Origin: Lachnospiraceae bacterium
Lineage (GTDB): Bacteria > Bacillota > Clostridia > Lachnospirales > Lachnospiraceae
NCBI GenBank assembly: GCA_900757145.1
Contig: CAAEMT010000021.1
Location: 1-7,658, forward strand
Reading direction: 5' to 3'
DNA length: 7,658 bases
Shown here: in pieces, positions 1-5,601 of the stretch
How positions within the stretch are numbered: the first letter of the stretch is position 1
Layout: every line of letters begins with the position of its first letter
Program-made: the position numbers and the translations under genes
The notes under the pieces: generated by a model
What the model was told of the DNA's origin: nothing
The model's input: the letters and a program-made list of their open reading frames with translations, nothing else
Database searches by the model: none

Positions 1-592
1 CACGAAGTCCTTCAGAATAGGATTTGCGGAATACTTCCTTCAGCTCGCCTGTATGATAATCATACTCTGTCTCAACATATGTAAATCCGTTGATACGCGC
101 GATGATCTGAGCTGCGTCTTTTCCGAGACCGTTCAGGATAACGCGAAGCGGCTCTTTACGAACCTTGTTAGCCTTCTCTGCGATACCGATAGCACCCTCT
201 GCCGCCGCAAAAGACTCATGACCTGCAAGGAATGCGAAGCACTTTGTATCCTCTTCCAGAAGCATCTTTCCAAGGTTTCCATGTCCCAGACCTACCTTAC
301 GCTGATCAGCTACAGATCCCGGAATACAGAAAGCCTGAAGTCCCTCACCGATTGCTGCTGCTGCATCTGCCGCTCTTGTACAGCCTTTTTTGATCGCGAT
401 AGCAGCACCTACGATGTATGCCCAGCAAGCATTCTCAAAACAGATCGGCTGGATACCCTTGATCATGTCGTAAACGTTTAATCCGGCGTCTTTTGTGATC
501 TTCTCTGCTTCCTCGATAGAAGCAATGCCATAGCTGTTTAAAACCTGATTGATCTTATCAATTCTTCTTTCATATGATTCAAATAAAGCCAT
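1..592 (-). CDS. GGGtGRT family protein, N-terminal 197 residues (cut by window edge)
   Basis: Reading leftward from ATG at 590-592, the frame stays open to the window edge, so the C-terminus lies outside. A GGAGG ribosome binding site lies about 8 bases before the ATG. I recognise the N-terminus (MALFESYERRIDKIN), the stretch PICFENACWAY (49-59), the run QAFCIPGSVADQRKVGLGHG (86-105) and FAFLAGHESFAAAEGAIG (119-136) as the GGGtGRT family, whose members are about 330 residues. The Gly-rich motif that names the family falls in the missing part, so it cannot be confirmed here. Visible cysteines are C51, C56, C71, C89 and C118, enough to make metal or Fe-S binding possible, but this is inference. 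No signal peptide is apparent, so it is probably cytoplasmic. It follows the NifU-like gene after 45 bases, and the two almost certainly share a transcript. Biochemical function is, to my knowledge, not established. Confidence 0.85.
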   Translation of the reverse strand, partial: MALFESYERRIDKINQVLNSYGIASIEEAEKITKDAGLNVYDMIKGIQPICFENACWAYIVGAAIAIKKGCTRAADAAAAIGEGLQAFCIPGSVADQRKVGLGHGNLGKMLLEEDTKCFAFLAGHESFAAAEGAIGIAEKANKVRKEPLRVILNGLGKDAAQIIARINGFTYVETEYDYHTGELKEVFRKSYSEGLR

Positions 593-637
593 TATGAAAT
601 CCTCCTATAATAATTACCTTTCTGGCGTTTTGTCTGA

Positions 638-1330
638 TTACTCTTCTCTCGGGTCGATAACCTTCACAGCGTCAGCAACACGGCCGTACTGTCCCTGAGC
701 CTTCTCCCAGGCAACGTTCGGCTCATCACCTTTCTTGATGAAGTCTGTGAATTTGCCGAGGTTGACGAATTTGTAACCGATGATCTGGTCTTCTTCGTCT
801 AATGCGATTCCTGTAACGTAACCCTCTGCCATCTCAAGGTAACGAGGACCTTTCTTTAATGTACCGTACATAGTACCTACCTGAGATCTCAGTCCCTTAC
901 CAAGGTCTTCCAGACCTGCACCGATCGGAAGTCCGTCCTCAGAGAACGCACTCTGTGTACGGCCGTATACGATCTGAAGGAACAGCTCTCTCATAGCTGT
1001 GTTGATAGCGTCACATACAAGGTCTGTATTCAGTGCTTCCAGCAGTGTTCTGCCCGGAAGGATCTCAGATGCCATAGCTGCGGAATGAGTCATTCCTGAA
1101 CATCCAAGCGTCTCTACGAGTGCCTCCTGAATGATACCTTCTTTTACATTTAATGTAAGCTTGCAGGCACCCTGCTGCGGAGCACACCAGCCTACACCGT
1201 GTGTAAGACCGGAAATATCTGTGATATCTTTCGCTTTTACCCACTTTGCTTCTTCCGGGATCGGAGCTGCCCCGTGGTTTACACCCTGAGCTACTGGACA
1301 CATTTTTTCTACTTCATGTGAATAAATCAT
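638..1330 (-). CDS. NifU-N-like iron-sulfur cluster assembly scaffold protein
   Basis: A 230-residue protein with the fold signature of the NifU/IscU N-terminal scaffold. The segment around TLGCSGMTHSAAMASE (74-89) corresponds to the scaffold's central Cys motif, and C106 in LVCDAIN corresponds to the third scaffold Cys. Upstream cysteines C49 and C56, in GVGWCAPQQGAC, replace the usual GAPxCGD arrangement, and there is an extra C11. At 230 residues it is much longer than IscU (about 130); the tail (roughly 120-230) has a conserved look but no motif I know, and there is no C-terminal Nfu domain. I chose the ATG at 1328-1330 because AAAGGAG sits 7 bases before it; an in-frame TTG at 1394-1396 would add 22 residues but overlaps the promoter -35. 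It is the first gene of an operon with the GGGtGRT gene, a pairing seen in many anaerobes. Classical NifU or IscU function in general Fe-S assembly is not implied; no isc, suf or nif genes are in view. Confidence 0.82.
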   Translation of the reverse strand: MIYSHEVEKMCPVAQGVNHGAAPIPEEAKWVKAKDITDISGLTHGVGWCAPQQGACKLTLNVKEGIIQEALVETLGCSGMTHSAAMASEILPGRTLLEALNTDLVCDAINTAMRELFLQIVYGRTQSAFSEDGLPIGAGLEDLGKGLRSQVGTMYGTLKKGPRYLEMAEGYVTGIALDEEDQIIGYKFVNLGKFTDFIKKGDEPNVAWEKAQGQYGRVADAVKVIDPREE

Positions 1331-1337
1331 TTTAAAA

Positions 1338-1344
1338 CTCCTTT
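1338..1344 (-). promoter_or_regulatory. Ribosome binding site of the NifU-like gene
   Basis: AAAGGAG on the minus strand, 7 bases before the ATG at 1328-1330. It decides the start against the in-frame upstream TTG at 1394-1396, which has no such site and lies inside the promoter. Confidence 0.8.
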
Positions 1345-1367
1345 CGGTTGTAAATTTTTTTCCCTTT

Positions 1368-1396
1368 ATTTTCTCATAAATCGACGGATTCGTCAA
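1368..1396 (-). promoter_or_regulatory. Sigma-A type promoter of the NifU-like/GGGtGRT operon
   Basis: On the minus strand: -35 TTGACG (1391-1396), 17-base spacer, -10 GAAAAT (1368-1373), preceded by TGA, which fits a TGN extended -10. The -10 matches consensus at only 4 of 6 positions, partly offset by the extended element. Transcription would start near 1361, leaving a leader of about 30 bases. An AT-rich imperfect dyad lies just upstream at 1409-1431. The sequence is the only evidence. Confidence 0.65.
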
Positions 1397-1450
1397 TATT
1401 TCTACGCTGTAAATTTGTATATAAATTTTACCGCTCTATAATCAGGCTGC

Positions 1451-2467
1451 TTAATCGTTATAACCGTTCGGGTTCTGAGACTGCCATCTCCAGGAATCCT
1501 CGCACATCTCATCAATACCGTACTGCGCTTCCCAGCCAAGCTCTGCCTTTGCCTTTGCAGGGTCAGCATAGCACTGTGCGATATCGCCTGCACGACGCGG
1601 CTTGATCTCGTACGGAAGCGTCTTGCCGCATGCTTTCTCAAATGCATGGAGCACCTGAAGCACACTGTAGCCATTGCCCGTACCGAGATTGTAGATACGC
1701 ACTTCCGGCTTGTCCTCGAATTTCTTCATTGCCTTTACATGACCGTTTGCCAGATCGACTACATGGATATAATCACGTACGCCCGTTCCATCCGGTGTAT
1801 CATAGTCGTTTCCGAATACGCCAAGCTTCTCAAGCTTGCCGACTGCCACCTGCGCAATATACGGAACGAGATTATTCGGAATACCCTTCGGATCCTCTCC
1901 GATAATGCCCGCTTTATGCGCTCCGATCGGATTGAAGTAACGAAGCAGTACAACATTCCACTCTGGATCTGATACATGCAGGTCTGTCAAAATCTGCTCC
2001 AGCATGCTCTTTGTCTGTCCGTATGGATTCGTAATTACTCCCTTCGGACAGTCTTCTGTGATCGGCACGAACGCTGGGTCACCGTAAACGGTAGCTGATG
2101 AACTGAAAATAATATTCTTCACACCATGGCTACGCATCACATCACACAGAAGAAGCGTTCCCGTAATATTGTTGTGATAATACTCAAGCGGCTTTGCGAC
2201 AGATTCACCTACCGCCTTGTAGCCTGCGAAATGGATGACCGAATCAATATCCTCATTCTCAAAAATGCCATTCATACCTTCCCGGTCAAGCATATCGACC
2301 TTATAGAATTTCACTTTTTTCCCTGTAATCTGCTCTACTCTCTCAAGCGCTTTTTCATTGGAATTGTAGAGATTATCCATTACTACGACTTCATAGCCGT
2401 TGTTCAACAGTTCCACACATGTGTGGCTTCCGATATAGCCTGCTCCACCGGTTACTAATACTGCCAT
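1451..2467 (-). CDS. galE: UDP-glucose 4-epimerase
   Basis: Interconverts UDP-glucose and UDP-galactose using tightly bound NAD+ in the cytoplasm; it serves the Leloir pathway of galactose use and supplies UDP-galactose for surface polysaccharides. The 338-residue protein is the same length as E. coli GalE. It has the Rossmann NAD motif GGAGYIG (7-13), the extended-SDR segment HFAGYKAVGES (79-89), and the catalytic set S124 (in SSSATVYG), Y149 and K153 (YGQTK), at the same numbers as in E. coli. The signature RDYIHVVDLA (231-240) and the C-terminal PRRAGDIAQCYADP block are intact. The ATG at 2465-2467 was chosen because AGGAGGG lies 6 bases before it and MAVLVTGGAGYIG is the expected family start; 24 further in-frame codons upstream fall in the leader. 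No galK or galT is adjacent, so a housekeeping or cell-wall precursor role is as likely as galactose catabolism. Confidence 0.97.
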   Translation of the reverse strand: MAVLVTGGAGYIGSHTCVELLNNGYEVVVMDNLYNSNEKALERVEQITGKKVKFYKVDMLDREGMNGIFENEDIDSVIHFAGYKAVGESVAKPLEYYHNNITGTLLLCDVMRSHGVKNIIFSSSATVYGDPAFVPITEDCPKGVITNPYGQTKSMLEQILTDLHVSDPEWNVVLLRYFNPIGAHKAGIIGEDPKGIPNNLVPYIAQVAVGKLEKLGVFGNDYDTPDGTGVRDYIHVVDLANGHVKAMKKFEDKPEVRIYNLGTGNGYSVLQVLHAFEKACGKTLPYEIKPRRAGDIAQCYADPAKAKAELGWEAQYGIDEMCEDSWRWQSQNPNGYND

Positions 2468-2473
2468 AACTAG

Positions 2474-2480
2474 CCCTCCT
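2474..2480 (-). promoter_or_regulatory. Ribosome binding site of galE
   Basis: AGGAGGG on the minus strand with 6-base spacing to the ATG at 2465-2467. It fixes that start in preference to in-frame codons further upstream. Confidence 0.85.
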
Positions 2481-2548
2481 GTACGCGATAAATCTGAAGC
2501 TGAGCATTTTGCGCCAGCTCCCTTGTTCTTATATAACATGTCCTGTTT

Positions 2549-2577
2549 ATTATACGTTCAAAAGATATATTTGTAAA
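2549..2577 (-). promoter_or_regulatory. Sigma-A promoter of galE
   Basis: On the minus strand: -35 TTTACA (2572-2577), 17-base spacer, perfect -10 TATAAT (2549-2554). Start would be near 2542, giving a leader of about 75 bases. The leader can fold a small hairpin at 2498-2519 (AGCTG/CAGCT arms extended by two G-C pairs past one bulged A), about 18 bases before the ribosome binding site; no U-tract follows it, so it is not a terminator. The promoter faces away from the YprB-like gene's promoter, with 31 bases between the two -35 boxes. Confidence 0.85.
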
Positions 2578-2608
2578 GAACGCCGCATGTATTCTTTCTG
2601 CCTTTTTC

Positions 2609-2637
2609 TTTACACAAAAATTTGTGCATGATAAAAT
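2609..2637 (+). promoter_or_regulatory. Sigma-A promoter of the YprB-like gene, with dyad across -35 and spacer
   Basis: -35 TTTACA (2609-2614), 17-base spacer, -10 TAAAAT (2632-2637), with TGA directly before the -10 (extended -10). Start would be near 2644, leaving an AT-rich leader of about 97 bases before the ATG at 2741. CACAAA and TTTGTG, separated by AA, form a perfect inverted repeat at 2613-2626 that overlaps the end of the -35 and most of the spacer, a place where a repressor could block polymerase. Confidence 0.75.
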
Positions 2638-2740
2638 AAGTTCTGCAATCCGGTAAATAACGGTTGTTTTCCAGCATAAAATTTTTGCTTTATACAGCCA
2701 GCATTACATATATCAGTATATTTAGAAATGGAGATAAAAT

Positions 2741-3892
2741 ATGGTAACTGTAACGGAATATCTTCCATCTTTCGAGACCTTTCATCAGGAGCTTGGATAT
2801 GAGCCTTCATCCAGTCTCTTTTTCGACATTGAAACAACGGGCTTTTCCCCATCTTCCTCGGTAGTATTTCTGATCGGCGCGCTGCGCTTTAGCGAAGGCT
2901 CTTGGATACTTACACAGTTTTTATCAGAAAATCCGCAGGAAGAGAAAACAATACTTGATGCTTTTTTAAGCCTTGCTTCCGGGTATGATACTCTCGTGCA
3001 TTTTAACGGGAGCACCTTTGATCTTCCCTATATTGCAAAAAAAGCGGCGCAGCATCATACGGTCCATACACTGGAAAAATTCGGAACACTCGATCTCTAT
3101 CAGAGCTTTCGCTCTCTTGGAAAGCGCCTCGGTCTGTCCCGCATGAATCAGCGCGCCATAGAGTCCTTTCTCGGCTGGGAGCGCGAAGATAAGCTCACCG
3201 GAAAGGATATGGCATCTCTGTATCCAAAATTTGCCGCCTGCGGTGAACCACGTATCCGCAATCTCCTTTTACTGCATAATCACGATGACATGATCGGTAT
3301 GACAAAGCTTTTGCAGCTTGGTGCTTATACGAAGCTTTTTCACGGAGATATTCTGCGCATAAACAGCGCTTGCTGCGTTCCGCCTTCCTGCGGAATTTCC
3401 ACCGAATCGCACCGTGCACAGCAGAATACACCGCAAGCCTGTCTGTCTATAGAATTTATATTAAAAAATCCCCTCCCCGCACCACTTTGCATCGATATGT
3501 TCGATACACAGACAAACGGCAGTCTTGATTTTCCATTTATACTGTCCGCAAAAAAGGACTGCGCAGTGCTTTCGATACCTTTTGTCTGCGGTATACTCTG
3601 TTACTTTTTCCCTGACTGGAAGAACTATTATTATCTTCCGCTTGAGGATCAGGCCATCCATAAAAGCATTGCGGGATATGTGGACTCTGCTTACCGCACT
3701 CCTGCCAAAGCATCGAACTGCTATATTAAGAAAGAAAGTGTTTTTCTGCCGCAGCCAGACGGGCTTTTTACCCCGTCTTTTCGTCATTCCTTTTCAGAAA
3801 AAAACACTTATTTTGAATTTACGGATTCTTTTCTTTCAGACAATGAGAAGCTTTTCTCCTATCTTCAGGCTGTTCTCCGCCATATCGCATAA
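2741..3892 (+). CDS. YprB-like RNase H-fold (DEDD) exonuclease family protein
   Basis: A 383-residue protein whose first 200 residues match the YprB-type ribonuclease H-like domain, related to DEDD 3'-5' exonucleases. ExoI is FDIETTG with metal ligands D29 and E31; ExoII is HFNGSTFDLP with D94; a TLDLY segment follows at 116-120; ExoIII is HNHDDM (179-184), giving His plus D182 or D183. All four acidic positions are present, so it is probably catalytically competent on nucleic acid ends; the real substrate is not known to me. Residues from about 205 to 383 show no motif I recognise; B. subtilis YprB is similar in total length and has a helical-repeat C-terminus, but I cannot confirm repeats here. 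GGAG lies 7 bases before the ATG. It is monocistronic as far as can be seen, divergent from galE, and followed by the separately promoted rnf operon. No signal peptide, so cytoplasmic. Confidence 0.8.
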   Translation: MVTVTEYLPSFETFHQELGYEPSSSLFFDIETTGFSPSSSVVFLIGALRFSEGSWILTQFLSENPQEEKTILDAFLSLASGYDTLVHFNGSTFDLPYIAKKAAQHHTVHTLEKFGTLDLYQSFRSLGKRLGLSRMNQRAIESFLGWEREDKLTGKDMASLYPKFAACGEPRIRNLLLLHNHDDMIGMTKLLQLGAYTKLFHGDILRINSACCVPPSCGISTESHRAQQNTPQACLSIEFILKNPLPAPLCIDMFDTQTNGSLDFPFILSAKKDCAVLSIPFVCGILCYFFPDWKNYYYLPLEDQAIHKSIAGYVDSAYRTPAKASNCYIKKESVFLPQPDGLFTPSFRHSFSEKNTYFEFTDSFLSDNEKLFSYLQAVLRHIA

Positions 3893-3919
3893 AATCATTA
3901 AAAAACCTTTCTTTTTACA

Positions 3920-3948
3920 TTGAGTTTTTTCACAAAGTCTGATATTAT
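3920..3948 (+). promoter_or_regulatory. Sigma-A promoter of the rnf operon
   Basis: -35 TTGAGT (3920-3925), 17-base spacer, -10 TATTAT (3943-3948), with TGA before the -10 (extended -10). Transcription would start around 3955, leaving about 100 bases of leader before the first ORF at 4056. It begins only 27 bases after the stop of the YprB-like gene, and I see no GC hairpin with U-tract in between, so some read-through from upstream is possible. Confidence 0.75.
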
Positions 3949-3964
3949 AACACTATGTTATTTG

Positions 3965-4029
3965 TGCATATTGCCTAATTTTTAACAAGCTATGCAGCGA
4001 GCCACTGCATAGCCCCGAAAAAAGGCAGT
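3965..4029 (+). promoter_or_regulatory. Structured leader RNA of the rnf operon (candidate regulatory element)
   Basis: A perfect 9-bp hairpin, GCTATGCAG (3989-3997) with CTGCATAGC (4005-4013), has the 7-base loop CGAGCCA. Around it ATTGCC (3970-3975) can pair with GGCAGT (4024-4029) with one G-U wobble, and TTTTT (3979-3983) can pair with the A-tract 4018-4023, giving a long interrupted stem. Competing pairings exist: an upstream TGCATA (3965-3970) can pair with TATGCA (3991-3996), and loop GCC (4001-4003) can pair with GGC (4024-4026) as a short pseudoknot. The element ends about 16 bases before the ribosome binding site of the 56-codon ORF. The hairpin is followed by CCCG and an A-tract, not a U-tract, so it is not an intrinsic terminator on this strand. 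I cannot match it to a known riboswitch class by eye. The pairings are seen; the regulatory role is inference. Confidence 0.5.
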
Positions 4030-4055
4030 TACAAAACTACAGAAAGGAAAAACGT

Positions 4056-4226
4056 ATGGAAAAAGAGATCATTTTGCCCGGCGCAATCTACAGAAGTCTG
4101 ATCGCAGTCATCATCTTTCTGATCAGTCTTAGCATCCTAAGCCTTGGCAGCTACAGTACAGGTGCAGATACTGCCAAAGCTCCTGTTGCCATCACAGAGG
4201 CGGAAACAGAACTGACAACAGAATAA
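4056..4226 (+). CDS. Small single-pass membrane protein, 56 residues, first ORF of the rnf operon
   Basis: ATG at 4056 follows AGGA with 7-base spacing, between the rnf promoter/leader and rnfC, and the frame closes with TAA at 4224-4226. The protein begins MEKEIILPGAIYRS, has one hydrophobic stretch at about 14-30 (LIAVIIFLISLSILSLG), then a polar, Thr- and Glu-rich tail (31-56) with no cysteine. Arg13 before the helix and an acidic tail predict N-in/C-out; the helix could instead be an uncleaved or cleaved signal peptide, and no lipobox Cys is present. The stop is 27 bases before rnfC, whose ribosome binding site is separate. I do not recognise a family. Its position suggests an accessory or assembly subunit of Rnf, or a translated leader; it contains no run of regulatory codons typical of attenuation peptides. 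Confidence 0.7.
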   Translation: MEKEIILPGAIYRSLIAVIIFLISLSILSLGSYSTGADTAKAPVAITEAETELTTE

Positions 4227-4241
4227 TACGAGACTATCTAC

Positions 4242-4247
4242 AGGAGG
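4242..4247 (+). promoter_or_regulatory. Ribosome binding site of rnfC
   Basis: AGGAGG, 6 bases before ATG 4254 but only 3 before the in-frame GTG 4251. The spacing favours the ATG, removing one residue from the longest frame. Confidence 0.85.
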
Positions 4248-4253
4248 TAAGTG

Positions 4254-5588
4254 ATGAAACTGAAGACATTCCGGGGCGGTATACACCCCGATGGACACAA
4301 GGATATATCAAAAGGACAGCCAGTCAGCTCCTATCTTCCAGACGGCGACCTTGTCTTTCCGGTCAACCAGCACATTGGCAAGCCCGCTAAGCCCATTGTA
4401 GCAAAGGGCGATCCGGTGCTTGCAGGCCAGATGATTGCAGAAGCAGACGGTTTTGTGTCCGCAAATATCATAAGCTCCTGCTCTGGCAGGGTAAAGTCAA
4501 TCGAGGAACGCCATACTGCCTCAGGAGCAAGAGCCACCTGCATCATTATTGAAAACGATGGAAAATACACAACCGTCCCGGATATCGGAAAAACACCGCA
4601 TGACGGGACACTGTCAAATAAAGATATTCTTGATGCGATCAAAGCGGCAGGAATTGTTGGAATGGGAGGTGCCGGGTTTCCTACCCATGTCAAACTGACC
4701 TCGAAAAACCCAGATGCGATTGATTACGTAATTGCAAACGGTTCTGAATGCGAACCGTATATTACCTGCGATGACAGACTGATGCAAGATGGAAACAGGG
4801 CTATCGTCGAAGGCCTCCGGCTCGTGCTGCAGCTTTTCCCGAACGCGCACGGCGTCATCGCAATCGAGGATAACAAACCCGAGGCAATCCGCGCGATGGA
4901 AGCCGTCTGTGCCGGCGAAAAACAAATTTCTGTGCAGCCTGTTCTGGCAAAGTATCCGGAAGGCGGCGAGAGAAATCTGATTTCCGTGATCAGCGGCCGC
5001 GACCTTCGCTTCGGTCAGCTCCCGGCTGACGTAGGCTGTATCGTCTGCAACGTTGCGACACTGTATGCGATTTACCGTGCCGTTCATTTTTCTGAACCTT
5101 TGATGGAACGCTATTTCACCGTATCAGGAGACGCCGTATCAAATCCCTGTACTATGAAGGTACGGATCGGAACACCTTTCCGCGAGCTGATCGAAGCGGC
5201 AGGCGGCATCAAAAACGGATGCACGATCAAAAAAGTATTAAGCGGCGGCCCTATGATGGGGATCGCTCTTTCTTCTCTTGATGTTCCTGTCTGCAAAAAC
5301 AATAATGCCCTGACAGTCTTTGCGGAGGATGAAGTAGAGAATGCACAGCTTCAGATGACAGCGTGTATCCGCTGCGGTCGATGCACGCGCGCATGTCCCA
5401 TCCATTTGACTCCGCAGATGATGGCTGACGCGGCAGAGCGCGGGGATTACGAGCAGTTTGAAAAACGGCTGTACGGACTGGACTGCTTCGCATGCGGCTC
5501 CTGTACATACGTATGCCCCGCGAAAAGACCGCTGATGCAGCTTTTCAAGCAGACAAAAGCAGCTATTCTGGCAGCAAAGAGAAAGTGA
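4254..5588 (+). CDS. rnfC: Rnf complex subunit C, NADH-binding Fe-S flavoprotein
   Basis: The 444-residue cytoplasmic-face subunit that exchanges electrons with NAD(H) in the ferredoxin:NAD+ oxidoreductase. The N-terminal RnfC domain (about 3-105, starting TFRGGIHPDGHK) has a lipoyl-like section around GDPVLAGQMIAEADGFVSA. The complex I 51-kDa-like nucleotide/flavin domain follows, with GMGGAGFPTHVK (136-147) and ANGSECEPYI (161-170). KYPEGGERNLI (233-243) and an SLBB-like section (about 285-345) come next. Two [4Fe-4S] ferredoxin motifs close the protein: C371, C374, C377, C381 and C411, C414, C417, C421. Length fits Firmicute RnfC, which lacks the long Ala/Lys-rich C-terminal extension of proteobacterial homologues. 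Its stop TGA lies inside the weak ribosome binding region of the next gene, 13 bases before that gene's ATG, consistent with coupled translation. Confidence 0.96.
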   Translation: MKLKTFRGGIHPDGHKDISKGQPVSSYLPDGDLVFPVNQHIGKPAKPIVAKGDPVLAGQMIAEADGFVSANIISSCSGRVKSIEERHTASGARATCIIIENDGKYTTVPDIGKTPHDGTLSNKDILDAIKAAGIVGMGGAGFPTHVKLTSKNPDAIDYVIANGSECEPYITCDDRLMQDGNRAIVEGLRLVLQLFPNAHGVIAIEDNKPEAIRAMEAVCAGEKQISVQPVLAKYPEGGERNLISVISGRDLRFGQLPADVGCIVCNVATLYAIYRAVHFSEPLMERYFTVSGDAVSNPCTMKVRIGTPFRELIEAAGGIKNGCTIKKVLSGGPMMGIALSSLDVPVCKNNNALTVFAEDEVENAQLQMTACIRCGRCTRACPIHLTPQMMADAAERGDYEQFEKRLYGLDCFACGSCTYVCPAKRPLMQLFKQTKAAILAAKRK

Positions 5589-5601
5589 GGAAACCGACCA
5601 A

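Noticed and set aside
53..481. 142-codon open frame on the plus strand
   Set aside because: It lies antisense to the GGGtGRT gene, has no ribosome binding site, and encodes a Cys/Arg/Ser-rich product typical of shadow frames.
1394..1396. In-frame TTG as an alternative start of the NifU-like protein
   Set aside because: It overlaps the promoter -35 and has no ribosome binding site; the ATG at 1328-1330 has AAAGGAG at ideal spacing and gives the family N-terminus.
2126..2458. 110-codon open frame on the plus strand inside galE
   Set aside because: It is antisense to an intact, fully conserved galE and shows no start signal or recognisable product.
3893..3917. A-run and T-run after the YprB-like gene as a terminator
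   Set aside because: Only A-T pairs could form across the CCTTTC interruption; there is no GC-rich stem, so I do not call it.
3525..3923. 132-codon open frame on the plus strand overlapping the YprB-like gene
   Set aside because: It is a shifted frame of the real gene, lacks a ribosome binding site, and has low-complexity Arg/Phe/Leu composition.
3989..4023. Hairpin before the 56-codon ORF as an intrinsic terminator
   Set aside because: The stem is followed by CCCG and an A-tract, not a U-tract, and it sits downstream of the operon's own promoter. On the minus strand the following bases contain T-runs broken by A, and no gene reads into it from the right.
4614..5087. 157-codon open frame on the minus strand
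   Set aside because: It is antisense to rnfC and shows no ribosome binding site or family motif.
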